Assembly (NCBI RefSeq): GCF_018446385.1
Contig: NC_055996.1
Span: 49,584,365 to 49,648,364, forward strand
Direction of reading: 5' to 3'
DNA: 64,000 nt
DNA from: Zingiber officinale
Taxonomy: Eukaryota; Streptophyta; Magnoliopsida; Zingiberales; Zingiberaceae
The notes below the pieces were generated by a model. It saw only the letters and a list, made by a program, of their open reading frames with translations, ran no database searches and was not told the DNA's origin. Within the stretch, counting starts at the first letter, position 1; every line of letters begins with the position of its first letter. The position numbers and the translations under genes are program-made. This document shows positions 1 to 12,471 of the stretch, piece after piece.

Positions 1-1844
1 ATAAGAATCACATTGGTCAAATATCTGCATTTATGTTAAATGTAGTTGTCCATTTAATTTATATTGTAGATAATATGGTGTATGGTGTCACACAGAAGAT
101 CATGTTATCAGTTCCTTATAAATTATAAATAGTAGCTCACAACCAAGATAGATAGGGACAAACCATTGGAACGGTTGTAGTATAATTTGGTATTAGTTTA
201 TCTTGACCATAAAATTACACTAGTACACTATGAGTGTATTGAGCAGGACCATTTGAGGTTGTTCTTTTTATACAGACTGCATAAAAAACACATGACCTCT
301 GTTATTATGGAAGTGTGTGCTCTTAATCCCGATATAATAACAAGCACATATACTTAGTATTTATTTCTTTAATTTATCAATGGGTGAGATTTATTCAGTT
401 GGATCAATAGGACTGATAAGTTGAGAAATAATATTATTTATATGTGTGTTGTTAAATATAGAAGGAAACTGTGTCCAAGTAATCTAGGTTGATGATATCC
501 CTTTGAGGAGCTCATAAGGATTGTCATGTAAACCCTGCAGATGGACCTAGTCCGACATGACAATGAAGTTGAGTGGTACTACTCTTGGAGCTAGATGTTA
601 ATTAAGTGAGTGTCAGTAACTCATTTAATTAATGAGCATTCGATATATTAAACACAGGGAGATTAACACACTCATAATAAGAAAGAGCCCATAATGTCAT
701 ATGAGATTGGTGCGGTAGTTCAATAATAACTCTTTAGTGGTATGAGTTATTATTGATGAACTTGAGTTGGGTGTTCGGGTCGAACACAGGAAGCTCAAGC
801 TTATCGGGAGACCAAAACCAATTCCTCCTTTCGGTCTTTGTTATAGCCTCTATAAAACCTTGTATCCATAAAGTCCACTTCTTACCCTAGTAATGAGCCG
901 GACACATCCTTACTTGGTGCAAGGGGGCCGACCAAGCATTAGCTTAGAGCCCAAGAGGTGGCCCACCAAGCTTAGTGCCCAAGCGAGGGGTCGGCCACAT
1001 AGGATTAAAAGGAGAGATTTTATTAAAATCTTTCCTTTTATAGCTATCCACATGATTTTAAAAGAGAGTTTTAAATTTTAAAATATTTCCTTTTATAGCT
1101 ATCTACAAAGGTTTAAAAGAGATATTTTAATTTTATTAAAATCTTTCATTTTTTGTAGTTATTTATAATGTTTAAAAAGAGAGATTTTAATTTTGACAAA
1201 ACTTTCCTTTTTTGTAACCATTATTTAAAAGAGAAGTTTTAATTTTAATCTTTCCTTTTTTGTAGTCTTCTACATTATTTAAAAGAGAGATTAATTTTAA
1301 AACTTTCCTTTTATAGTCATCACAATAGGAAATTTAAAAAAGAGAGATTTTAATTATTATTAAAATTTCTTTTTTTGCCATGACCAAAGATTATAAAAGA
1401 GAGGTAGAGGGTGCCTTATAAAAAACACACATATCTCTACAATTTTTCCTCTCTTTTCCTTGGTGGTCGGCCTCTCTCCCTTTCCTCTTCCTAAGGCCGG
1501 TGGCACCTTGTTTCTTCTCTCTCTTTCTTCTTTCTAAGGCAGCACCCATCTCTTCTTGGTGGCCGAAACTTGAAAGAAAAGGAGCACTTGGTGACCTATT
1601 GTTTGAGAGGAAGAAGAAGAGAAGAAAGTTTCCTATTTTGGCATTCCTTGGTGGTCAGAATTTCTTGGAGGAGAAGAAGTAGTTTGGGTGGATTCCATCT
1701 TGATAGATCATCGTTCACACGACGTCTAAGAGGAGGAGAGAAATACAACTAAATATCAAGAGGTTTTTATTTACAAAGAAAGGTATAATTAATTCTTAAT
1801 TCCGTAGTGAAACGTATGTTATTTTATTTTAATTCCGTAGTTCA
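1..1844 (+). repeat. Truncated LTR copy (family B), forward orientation
   Basis: This stretch is the inverse of the solo LTR at 12472-23322. For example, the sequence at 1-60 matches the reverse complement of about 23215-23275, and the segment around 1690-1790 matches the reverse complement of about 13000-13090. The window starts roughly 45 bases inside the LTR, and its far end is cut where the PR-10 duplication begins. It contains repeated GGCCGACC-type stretches and AT-rich runs but no credible gene. Short ORFs at 893-1081 and 1500-1752 have no recognisable domain. Confidence 0.75.
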
Positions 1845-3301
1845 AAGGGATAAATATTTTTCAATGTAAAAGATAATGACACGTATGTTATTTTATTTTA
1901 ATTTTCATTGTGAAGGTGTTCATATTACGTTATAGGTGAACTATATATATTGTTTTATAAAACGAAACTACTGATTTGAAAGTTAAACTATTTCTGATAG
2001 TGTCATTATACAAATTTAAACCTCCACATTTTATATAAAAGGGGTTATCGGTACACCCTCAACTAAAATAACAATAAATTCCTTATAAAAATAAATAAAT
2101 TCCAGTCAAATAATCGATTAAAAATAAGTAAATTGACAAACATGACAAAGAATAGAAAGACTGATGACTGCAATAAGCAAAAACCCCTAATTTCTTGTTC
2201 TCGAGGCAGACAAATTAGACTTTCGAGTAGCATCTCAATGGGAATTCCAACCCTAGTAGTTAATTTCCTTTCTTATCGCCATCTAAAAGCTAGGCCATGA
2301 CTTAAGTGAACAAATTTCTTACCATCTCTTTTATCTATCAGAGCTCTAAAAATAGAATCTCTTCGAGTTTAGGGTAAGACATGGAATGTTTACTTCGACG
2401 GATAAGTGATACGAAAATTTATAGTATAGTTAGTGTACGGGAAGAAATATAATAAATAAGGAATAAATTAGTTATTCCAATGAAATAAAAATAATAAAGA
2501 GCCTTAAGTAAAATTCTTAAAGGCTGCAATTAGATTTATTTATTTCTTCCTTCTAAATCATGTGTTGTAATTTGTAGATACCAAAAGATGCCATGTATGT
2601 CATACGATGGCAAATACCATATGACAGTTGCTTGTCTCGAGGGCCAAAAATAAGTTTGTGTTTGTACGATAAAAGATGCTCAGAAAGAATTGATGTCTAA
2701 ATTATGCATGGTATTAATATTCATCAGGCTTAATTTGTATTAAGAAATGTCTAAATTTTAATGTATCAAATTTCTAATGTTCTAAATTTTCATAGAGCTC
2801 TCATGATTTTAAAATCCTCTAAAGCACCCTCGGACTACAGTAGAACGGTAAAGCGCTTTCAAAGTTCTCTAAATATCCATGGATCAATTTCTAAATATCC
2901 ATGGATATATTACAAACTTAATTTTCTCTAGTAGAAAGATAACTTTATAATGTTGGTTGTGGAGCGATTAGTCGTTCATATTTCAGGATTTATTATAATT
3001 ACTGGTAGAAAATTTTAATGAGATTTGATCGGCCACCTCCAATTATATCTTAATTATCAAGAAAAAATAATTAAAAAAAATCTCCTAGGAGCTTCTAATA
3101 TAATTTCCTGTATCACTGGATAATACGTGGCATTAAAGTCTATCTTGAGAAGTTTACAATTTGGACTTTGTTGCACATTGAAAATTCTACCAATTCGTTT
3201 TTTCCTGATCACATTTCTTCATTATTGCGAAATGTTTGTCTTACTCTTTATTAGCTTAATTGGCCCAACACTCGATCTACATATTCTATACTCACAAGAT
3301 C

Positions 3302-3309
3302 TATATAAA
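3302..3309 (+). promoter_or_regulatory. TATA box of PR-10 copy 1
   Basis: TATATAAA lies 70 bases upstream of the predicted ATG. It is followed by an AGAGGGGGTTACTCCCC stretch that is conserved at the second copy. Confidence 0.7.
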
Positions 3310-3378
3310 GAGGGGGTTACTCCCCCTCAGCACATTATCCGTTTCTCTTTCTGCTTCTTAGTATTATTCCCTACCAAA

Positions 3379-4032
3379 ATGGTTGTCGGTTCTTGCATCG
3401 ACGAGATCACCGTCAACGTTTCCAACTGAAGGCTTTGGAAGGGAGCGGTTTGCGATGCACATATTTTGTACCCTAAGATCATGCCTGAATTTTTCGCCAA
3501 GTACGAACGTGTTGGAAAAGGAGTTGGCTCTATTAACATTCTTCACTTTGCTCCAGGTCTACAGCTGTTTTCTTTTACCAAAAAGTAGGCGAATAGCCTA
3601 CCAAAATCACATTAAGTAAAAATTGTTTATATGTAGAAAATCAATTTGTTCCAACTATTTCTGTTATTGATTATACATGCTAAAATATTCTTTTCATTTT
3701 GTGCACAAAAAATTGCAGCTTCCAAAATGCCAATAGGAAGGGTCAACAAGACCAAGGTAGAGATATTCGATGAGGCAACATACTCGACTAAGTATTCGGT
3801 CATCGAAGGAGGCTTTGTCGGTGTGTATTTTAAATCGGTTAGCTATGAGAGCACATTTGAAGCAACGGGCCCCAACACTTGCGTTGCAAAGGTCAAGACC
3901 GTGTATGAAACACTCGAAGATAAGCCTCCTAGTCCTAGCGAAGAAGAGTTAAAAGCCATTAGAGATGGAGCAACCCAAGTGCTAAAGGCCGTCGAAGCAT
4001 ATTTGATTGCCAACCCCGATGTCTATGCATAA
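3379..4032 (+). pseudogene. PR-10 / Bet v 1-like protein, copy 1, premature stop
   Basis: This is a two-exon gene of the Bet v 1/PR-10 family, small cytosolic proteins with a hydrophobic ligand cavity that are usually induced by stress or pathogens. Exon 1 runs 3379-3556, the intron 3557-3718 (GT..AG) and exon 2 3719-4032. The intron splits a GCT codon at residue 60, the position usual for PR-10 genes. The glycine-rich loop is visible as GKGVGSI just before the intron. The C-terminus AYLIANPDVYA is typical of the family's last helix. The full frame would encode 163 residues. However, codon 17 is TGA (3427-3429) where the second copy has TCA, so translation from this ATG would stop after 16 residues. 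Exon 2 remains fully open. It is probably a pseudogene, unless a different start or a sequencing error is involved. Confidence 0.85.
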
Positions 4033-4629
4033 ATCCCTGTGTTTTGCGTCCAACAGTACTTGTTTTCCATCCTCGACTTACATGATTAGTCTATATGTAT
4101 CGTGCATCCAATAGTTGTGTGTCGTTAATAAAGGATGGTTTATATAGAATGCATCAATAAAGGATGATGTTTGTGCACTTGTTCCTATTTAATTTTTCAC
4201 TTATTCTCCAATTCATTTTACAATAATCATAGTGTTTAATTTATTAAACGCCATTATATCTATCTTATTTAGTCCTCACCCTGATCCCCAACTATAATGA
4301 ATTTGTAGAATTTTTTTTTCTAAATGTGACACGTAATTAAAGGATGTTGAGCTTCTTAACCGTCCACTGCAAGTACTTATCGATTTATTATGATGGCCGG
4401 TGAAAAAATTCTATGGGGCCAAATCGATCACTCCATGAGAATAACTAGATTTATAATTTTTTTTATTTAGTTCTCACCCTATAATTATTCACTTATTTCA
4501 AATTACTAGCCACTAGAATTATCATACACTAGAGAAAATAATTATGTAATCTTCTCAATTAAATAATATTGTGCTACAATAATACACAATAATAAAAGAC
4601 CAAAAAATACAAACATATTATATATATAT

Positions 4630-5775
4630 ATATTAATGCTAACACAATTTCTTTTACATGGTTTAGAACCTTTGACGACTCCATTTTAAGGTCCGTGATC
4701 ATTAATCATTTTTGTTAGACAATCCACTAAAAATTCGTCAATTACAAAAACACCGATTATAATAAATGAAATAAAAATAATAAACACTTGTACTGACAAC
4801 TTGCAAAGATGTAGACTTGAGCGTTGTCATCGGCGGATCGTTTCGGTGTTGTGGAAAGCTTTTCGAAACAACAAGCAAACTTGGAAGTAGTAGATAATTA
4901 TGTGTGTAGGGTGCTAGTTGAACTCTCTTTTTATACCCTTGTTCGGGGGCTTGACTAGTCCCTGACGCCCCCATCTGGCTGATGTGGCATCCCCTTAGTA
5001 AAACTCTATCGACAACTTTTATCCTGACGCAGGCACTTGGATCGTTCCCAAGCGCTGGACGCTAACATGTGTCGGTCAATTAGAGTGCGTCAACTCATCT
5101 ACTAAAGTGGCTGAGTTTAGGCCCATCTAAGAGCCTAGATCCACTCAGGGCATCCGGACCTCGAGCTCTTGGATCGTTCTAGGTGCTTGGAAGCACTTTT
5201 TTTTAACCAACTTTCAACTCTCGATTTTTTGCACCACGAGTTAGAGAGACAAGCATAATATAATAATCATAATGATCAGGTCAGTCTCAGGATTATCTGG
5301 TTCTAACTTTCGATTTCGCATGAAACCGTAGATCAAATCGATGCTTACTATTCTCTCAACAGAACATGCGTCATCACCTATTCCTCTTAAGAGAGTTACC
5401 TTTTGTCAAATACCTGTTTGGACTTTTGCTTAGCATCTGATCTTGATCTTCGAGACTTACGCTAGACGTTCGATTCTTGATCCGCCTAGACTTCCACCTA
5501 GTGTACACGACCCCCAGGACTTCTGCTCGATGTTCTCGATCTGTCAAGTCTTCTGCCCAGTCCACCCGACTAGGATTTCATGTCCAATCTCTTGACAAGG
5601 ACTTCAAGCCTAATCCCTTGAATAGGAATTCGTGTCCAATCCTTTGATCATGACTTTGTTGCCTAGCCTCAACTAAATCTTGCATGTACACTTAGATAAG
5701 CTTTTTAGATCACAATACAATTTAACTTTGAACATTTTGCCATTATCAAAACTAGGTTTGATTATATATATATAT
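4630..5775 (-). mobile_element. Relic SIRE-type LTR inside duplication copy 1
   Basis: The segment reads, in reverse, like the LTR of a SIRE/Maximus-type copia element. It carries the ACTTTG..CCATTATCAAAACTAGGTTTG end and the GGTTTAGAACCTTTGACGACTCC stretch shared with 51480-52610 and, more distantly, with the LTR at 10926-12256. It is present in both duplication copies, so it was there before the duplication. No internal region or partner LTR is next to it. Confidence 0.6.
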
Positions 5776-6109
5776 ATATATAAACCCCAATTTTTTTAAA
5801 AAAATAATATTTCTTCGTATATAAACGCCAAATATATTACTATACCCCATAAACGCCTAAAACTTTTTTATTTTTTATTTTTCTTTTAGGTTGAATACTA
5901 TAACCCAATTGGAAAGTTTGAACCTAGAAGTAAAATCTTGAAATATTTTAACTTAAATATTATATAACTCAATTGGGAAGTCTGAATCCTAAGGATAAAA
6001 AATTAAAAAAAAAACCTATGTCAACCCAAGGGCCCCTAGCACGCACAGTCATGCACCAAATAACTGTGTAGGATATCATCGCGAGCACACACAGTCGCAC
6101 ACCAAATAG

Positions 6110-7526
6110 GCCTGTAGGATATCAGAATTTAAATTATTTATGAAAAAAACATTATGACACTTGAGCAATGAGCAAGTAATCGTAGTTTTGAGAATCAAGG
6201 ATGGGTTAACTCCCTGCTCGATCACTTCTAGTTGACTTTTTGCTACTGGATCTTCATCTTTAATCAAGTTAGTTGTCAATGAGTTGGTCTTCAACAGATT
6301 CTGTCTTTCTTGGGTCGATGTCGGGAAGATCAGATCTTGAGGAGTGGGTTTCCTTCTTCTTAGCTAAAAAAGATCAACAAAGGTTAGAAGGGGGGCTAAG
6401 GCATATTTTGGCTCGGCCCATTGAACACTCAATTCAAAATGAGAATAAAGTGGAGGATAAGACAGGAAATAGTAAAAGTAAAATAGTTGTTGAGCCAAGT
6501 TGTGCATACCTTCTTACCTTGTATAGAAAAGAAGAAGAAAAGGTGCTTCTTCGGTAGGCAATGATGTCCCTTCTTCACTTGGCGTATTCATTCCAAGTGA
6601 CTATAGAAGTAAAATAGTTTTTGACCCAAGTTGTGCAAACCTTCTTACCTTGTATATAAAAGAAGACGAAAAGGTGCTTCTTCGGTAGGCGATGACGTCC
6701 CTTCTTCAGTCGGCGTCTTCATTCCAAGTGACGGTAGAATTCCAAGAGGTTGTGCCATGGTTTTCCTTTATTTGAAACCGATATATGTTTTCCTGAGTTT
6801 ATAACTTACACTCATTACTGCCAACAAGATTTCCATTGGAAATTCTTGACTTGACTCCCTTCCATAACTGAAGCGCCTCTTCCTTTAACCCATTCAATTC
6901 AAGCTCATTAGTTTACTGAATAAACATTATATGGACTCGGCCCCAACTTTTCTAGATTATATGGCTAAACATTATATGGACTCGGCCCCAACTTTTCTAG
7001 ATTATATGGACTCGGCCCCAACTTTTCTAGATTATTCAGGCTCATTAGTTTACTGAATAAACATTATATGGCTACAACAAAACTATGGCGAGACCCAATT
7101 TTTTATATTATTTAATTTTATTTTTGAGGACAGGAAAAATATTGACTCAATAAATGCATTTGATCATGGATGAGGTACCAGACACACGCTTCCCAATTGC
7201 TAGGCCGACTTGCTAAAGTATCATGTTCAATCATGAGATCGACTTGTGGAAGACCTCATGACCACCGCATAACCCACCAAATGTCTCCAAAATTTGGAAA
7301 CCTCAAAGTTCTATATAGCTGCTTCGTCTATTGCCGATGAACATAAATCCCCAAAATACCTCGATCCCACCAAGCAATATCCAAAAGCAACAATAAGATC
7401 TTGTGGTGTTAACCTAAATCGAACGACCCACAACACTGAAGGTGAATTTATCAATTGCCCAATCAATTCCAATACCTTCTATGTTTCCGCAACAAATCTC
7501 CCAATTAACTACCTTAATTGATTGGT
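6110..7526. other. Intergenic stretch with two local tandem duplications
   Basis: No recognisable gene. A roughly 125-bp unit occurs twice in tandem (about 6477-6602 and 6603-6733; shared GGTGCTTCTTCGGTAGGC). A second cluster at 6905-7075 repeats ACTCGGCCCCAACTTTTC three times with CATTATATGG linkers. An open frame at 6273-6557 encodes 94 residues without any domain I recognise and overlaps the first repeat, so I do not call it a gene. Confidence 0.6.
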
Positions 7527-8759
7527 ACTACAAAATTTCCTAGTTTACCGACGGTAAATTCTATCAAAAATCCATTGGTATATTTGATTATCGATGGAAT
7601 TCCGATAGAAAAACGTTTGTTGGAATATTATTCATCGAAACGGGGTTTACCGATGGAAATCAAAATTCCATCGGTATTTTTTACTTAATAAATATTTCAT
7701 TGATAAATACCACTGAGAATACTATTTACCGCAACCACATTTATCGATGAAAATACAATTTCCGTCGGTAACCAAAAGCTCGATTTACCGACGAAAATAC
7801 TATTTTCGTTGGTAATTACTAATAGAAACATTGTTTTCATCTGTAATTAAAATCATATTTATTGATAGAAATACTCTTTCTGTCGATGATTACTGATGGA
7901 AACACTATCTCCATCGGTAATCATCGACGGAAAGAGTATTTTCTTCGGTGATTATCAAAACTAAATATCAACAGAAACTTTGCTTACGTCGATGTGCTGT
8001 CAGTAAAAAAAAATTAGAATGAGTCCATTTACATTTGGGATCTATTTATAATTTACATATCTATATAAAACTATCACAGGCGATGACATTTCATATATAT
8101 AAATCTCACATTTTATAATTTATACATACAATCACATTTTACACATCCTAATAATTCATATACGCAATCACATTTTACACATCATAGCAATCCATACCTA
8201 CAATCACATTTTACACATCCTAACAATCCATACATACAAACAAACTAACACAATTATAACAATTCATATATCACAAACAAATAAATAATATTGTGGATAG
8301 AAAAATAGATAGAGACAAACACAATCTAAACAAAACATAATCTAAACAAAATATTAAAATAATAATAGAAACAAATATCCATATATAAATCTAAATATAC
8401 ATAATCAAATATTTAAGTTCATACCATGATAACAAATACTACAAAGAAAACTAGTCATATAAAATCTTGCATAAAGTCAAATACGATAGATTATGATCAG
8501 ATTATTGTATAAGTTAAAACATTTCATATATTTATAATAAATTTTACATGTAATAAAAAAGATACTAGGATAAAAAGAAGATGATGATGATGATGATGAT
8601 GATCGTGATGAATATATAAATCATGATGCCTGAAATATCTAGTAATATAATATTTAGAAATGAGCATATTAGAATATCAAAATCAAATATATTTTTCATG
8701 GTTTATGTATGCTAAATAAAAAATAAAGTTGTAATTGAACAAACCTCAAAAAAAAGCTA

Positions 8760-10090
8760 CTCGCCACGGTTTGATGGGTCTTGAGTCTCCTATGACTCAA
8801 AACCATGTGGTGTCTGTGTGTCGGCAAAATTAGCCACGATCACTTGCATACGGGAAAAGAGAGCTTCATTATCTGCATCAAGTGCGGCTCTAATCCTATC
8901 CTACTTGGCTCTCCTCTATTGCTCAGGAGCCCTCCACTGGTCCATAAAAGTCATCCTCTTATCCATTGACTTCAGTTGAGTGTGTAATTCTTCATTTTCA
9001 CACCTTAAACACTATATCTCAATAGAAGAAGATGAACTAGCATGACCCCTAGGAGTTCTCAAACGATCAAATGCCACTTTGGCCTGGGAAGCCAAGGTCA
9101 TAGAGGGTGATGTTTTTTATCCTTCCACTGACAATATCATAATATATCTCATTTAGCGCGTCGGTGGATAGAGACTGTGACCCCCCTCTCTCTGATGGTG
9201 ACTGAGATGCTTGAGCCACTTTTTATGTCATTTGCTCATGTGTGGAAAAATATATTATTGATTAATATCTAATTTGATTATAATTACTAAAGTTAATTAA
9301 AATAGAAATGAACGCATGTAATAATATTAATAATCTTATGTGTAGGGCTCGGGATCGAGAATCAACAAATGACCCATCTTTCATCTTGTGGGTCTTCAGA
9401 AAAACCTCCATACATGTGGGATGTTGAGCAAGATCATGCTCCTGCATACAAAAATAATTTGAGACATAATTATACAAATTTAGTAATAAATATAAAATTT
9501 ATTCTAGTTGGCCATCTTTCTGTAGCTCAAGTGGTCGTCCATACACTCCATGTGACCTCGGAAACATACGGTGACCTAGCGCCCTTTTTTCTTATATAGT
9601 ATATAAAGTTTGGCACAGTGACTATTCCATGTAGCTTTAAATTGTTCTTCTTGTCCTTCTTCACATATATATCTTTTCTATAATTATAAGTTCAGAATTT
9701 AGTATATGAAAGGATAAATATATTATGGAATACCAAATATATTAAATTTACTTACTACAAATTTATTATAATAAAATATTTTCATCTCTTGGTCTACATG
9801 TCTCCATGTAGTACTAGAAGTACACACTCATTCTTTAAACGTTTTAGTAATATAAGAGGCAACTCGATGGTCATTAGGAACAAATCTGTAAGAAAAATAT
9901 TAAGGTATGAAAATTATTGAAAAATATATGAACTTGAATTACTAATAACAAAAAATACTTGCGAATCTCCAACAACTCTAAGAACCTTGTAGCCATGGGG
10001 TGCGATAATAATATCTGCAAAATAACATTATAACACAATATACAAAAGTTTACAAACATGCATGACATCAATATAAAATAATATGGAATT
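8760..10090 (-). pseudogene. Transposase_24 (Ptta/En/Spm) relic
   Basis: On the minus strand, about 9430-9330 encodes HPTCMEVFLKTHKMKDGSFV followed by DSRSR. This matches the conserved core of plant Ptta/En/Spm transposases (an RPT..E.F..TH..KDG.WVD.RS-type pattern). Downstream, 9110-8770 encodes a charged, probably coiled-coil tail broken by several in-frame stops that look like CAG/CAA to TAG/TAA changes. Exon borders are unclear. In autonomous CACTA elements this product accompanies TNP2 and is thought to bind the subterminal repeats. This copy cannot be functional. Confidence 0.6.
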
Positions 10091-10269
10091 TAACAGTTTC
10101 AACATCACATTAACATCTGTCTAATCAACATTAACAAATTCAAAGTCTTCATCGCTAGACTTTGTTAGTACAAATTTATAATTATTGTTGGGCATCTTTC
10201 TATCATCTATCCTCGTAATGACATTAACATCTACAAGTAATTGAGATATGGATTGGAGTTATGAATCAA

Positions 10270-10640
10270 TTGAATGTCTCTCCACTTCGTCATTCTAAAA
10301 CACATCATGATTTTAAGCAGTGATGGTGTTCGACATTTCTATAATCGAGCGAGGTTTCATTCTACTAATAGACAATCATTCACTACATCTTTTCTTTGTA
10401 AGATATTTAAGATAGAAAACTTGTCCTGCTTGTACCTTGAAAATAAAAGACTCAAACTTGTTGAACCTTTTGTTTGCATTAACCTCAACTAAATTATAGT
10501 TTGGATATGATCTGGTACTTATTCTTGAAGTAGGATCATACTATGAATATTTGAATAGCATGCACCCCTTTTATTTGTAATGCAAGATATTCAACCTCTA
10601 CGATTTCCTCAAATCTATCATAGTAATCAAACTAAGTGTT
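10270..10640 (-). pseudogene. TNP2 C-terminal (DUF4216-like) relic
   Basis: A minus-strand reading contains FIFKVQAGQVFYLKYL, which lines up with FILASQAKQVFYSKD in the better preserved DUF4216 region of the large CACTA element at 42066-42641. Stops and frameshifts interrupt it. Its order relative to the Transposase_24 relic supports one decayed CACTA element. The stretch 10640-10910 has only short frames and no recognisable product. Confidence 0.45.
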
Positions 10641-10925
10641 ATTATTGTTTATAAATCCTATTTTTCCAATAGCTGATGTTTTCCCCTTTGAACAGCGGGG
10701 TGTGAATCGTGCTGTAACCTTCTTGATAGGAGTTGACATTCTTGCACTCACAAAATTAACAAAAGGAATTTCTAAGACTCTCGTCTTGGGATTAGCAGTA
10801 AAGGATAAAAAGAAAATAAGTGTATAGAAAAAATAAAAATCTTTTTAAAGAATGAAATTTTTTTTATATTAAAAATGCTTGAAAAACTATTAAGTAAATT
10901 CAGAGCGACCTACTCTGATACCAAT

Positions 10926-12256
10926 TGATGGATTGAGTAGAGGTGATAGAGGGGGAGGGGTGAATATAGCTCGTTTAAAACTTTTTATTTTATCGCAACA
11001 AATAGATCAGAGTAAAGCAACAAAAAAAGAAAGAGTAATAAAGATTACTCAGGTGGTTACTTGGTTTGGAGCCTATGTTGACTCCTACTCCAAGATCCGC
11101 TATCCTTGATTGCACAATTGGGTAATCCACTATGATTATTCTTTCCAAAATTTTTTGAAAGAAGCAATGCATACAAATGCAAGTAGAAGATAGTAACAAA
11201 CTATTATCTTCTTTGAAATTAAATACAATGCAAGCTTGAATAAAATATACCAACAAGAATAGTGATAAAGATCATCGACACTTCATTGAAGCAGTAGCTT
11301 GCTTGAAGATGAGTAGCAGAGTAGCAAGAATGATAGCTTTGTCACAGAGTGATTAGAATTAGATTACACTACCTTGGACCTTGAGCTCCCCTTTTATAAG
11401 CCTTGTTCGGTTGACCGAAAAGTCATTCGATCGACTGATCCTTTTGGTAGACCGATCTCCCTATCGGTCGACTAAACACCTGTATTTATTTCTTCACTAA
11501 AATCTGATCTTCACTGCATTAAGTGCATTAATTGATCACCTTGTTTGTTCTATCGAACAGTATAGTTTCCTTGTTTGCTGAGATTTTCCATTCATTTGCC
11601 ATTAATGCTTTGACTGTTCGGTTGATAGATACCTTGGTTCGATCGACTGATCAGTCTGGCTTCCAATTTTTCTTTGGCATTATCTAATCTCTATTCTGTA
11701 TCAACTTGGTTTGGTCAACCAATCTATGGGTTTAGTTGACCGATCAAACTGGTTCTTGCAAAAAAGAGTTAAACATATATTTCTTGCAAAACAAATGTTA
11801 GGATAGTATATATGATGCATGAGTAGTAATTGATAGTAAGACTATCTTGATCTAAACTTAGAAACCTTCCCGGTTTCTTTAGTCGGATTAGCGACCTAAG
11901 GTTGTTCTTTTCTGGAGCATGATCTCACCATCGCTCCTCTCTAGTTGTTTACCTCAACCTACCTGCCAAACACTGATCTTCCAGACTTGTTTGGACTTTG
12001 CTGCTTAGCATTGGATTGCCTCACTAGGGCTTCCTCTCGATACCATGTCCTCCAGACCTATCAAGCTTCCCTGCCAAATGTCAGGTCCTCTCGACCTACT
12101 TGGACTACCTGCCTGACTTCCACGATCTACTAAGACTTTCCTGGTTGTGTAAATATTCTGTACACTTAGTTAATTTTATAGATCACAACTGGACTTAACT
12201 TGAATCTTTGATAACATCAAAACTCATGTTTGATTATGGTGCACCCTGCACCAACA
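10926..12256 (-). mobile_element. SIRE-type copia LTR with PBS
   Basis: In reverse orientation the LTR starts TGTTGGTGCAGGGTGCACC (at 12256) and ends CAATCCATCA (at 10926). It is followed on the minus strand by a primer-binding site, TGGTATCAGAGT, at 10912-10923, complementary to the initiator-tRNA 3' end. At 1331 bp this is a 5' LTR of a minus-strand element whose body is missing beyond about 10640. It contains the GGTTGACCGA-type repeats near 11400-11760 and no gene. Confidence 0.8.
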
Positions 12257-12257
12257 G

Positions 12258-12471
12258 TAAAGAGTTAAGCTAGAGCCTAGCTCTAAGAGCCATCAAGAAG
12301 TACAAACTCGACTCAGACTCAGATATTGACGCAAAGCAAGAAGCTTATATGGAAAGGAAGTTTAAAAAGTTTTTTAAATCTAACAAGTTTAATGAAATGC
12401 AGACCATAAAAATCCTAGAAATAAAAGAAAGGTTTGATGCTACCATTGCCAAAAAGAATGACACATAAAGG
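12258..12471 (+). pseudogene. SIRE-type gag fragment, N-terminal half of zinc knuckle
   Basis: One frame reads ALRAIKKYKLDSDSDIDAKQ and continues into a lysine-rich stretch. In a shifted frame at about 12438-12468 it reads CYHCQKE, a stop, then HIK. This is the start of a CCHC zinc knuckle of a copia Gag nucleocapsid domain, which binds element RNA. A frameshift and the TGA within the knuckle show decay. The knuckle is completed (ending DCP) after the 10.85-kb insertion, at about 23328, which confirms the insertion point. Confidence 0.7.

Larger units (their letters stand above)
1845..6110 (+). repeat. Segmental duplication, copy 1 (PR-10 locus)
   Basis: The sequence from about 1845 to 6110 is collinear with about 47877-53035: promoter region, PR-10 gene, 3' flank, a relic LTR and the short tail with the CCCAATTGG motif. 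Small indels and substitutions occur throughout, and the right copy has extra TA repeats. The two copies are direct and are now separated by about 42 kb of nested transposons. The stretch 1845-3300, upstream of the gene, holds no other gene that I can see. Confidence 0.85.
7527..10640 (-). mobile_element. Decayed CACTA element relic
   Basis: The left end starts with ACTACAAAATTT, a worn version of the CACTACAA-type terminus. It is followed at 7545-7990 by many short inverted copies of an ACCGATGGAAA/TTTCCATCGGT motif, which look like CACTA subterminal repeats. Reading leftward on the minus strand there is a DUF4216-like stretch (about 10640-10370), then a Transposase_24-like stretch (about 10090-8760), the order seen in En/Spm-like elements. 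The TNP2 core and the right terminus are missing, apparently lost where the SIRE LTR at 10926 begins. The stretch 8000-8760 is AT-rich, includes a GAT microsatellite at 8579-8603, and holds nothing else. Confidence 0.65.

Noticed and set aside
3127..3619. Overlapping ORFs on both strands across PR-10 exon 1 of copy 1
   Set aside because: Off-frame shadows of the PR-10 exon and promoter; the homologous frame is 3379-3556 with the TGA.
6273..6557. 94-residue ORF
   Set aside because: No domain and part of it lies in a recent tandem duplication; not supported as a gene.
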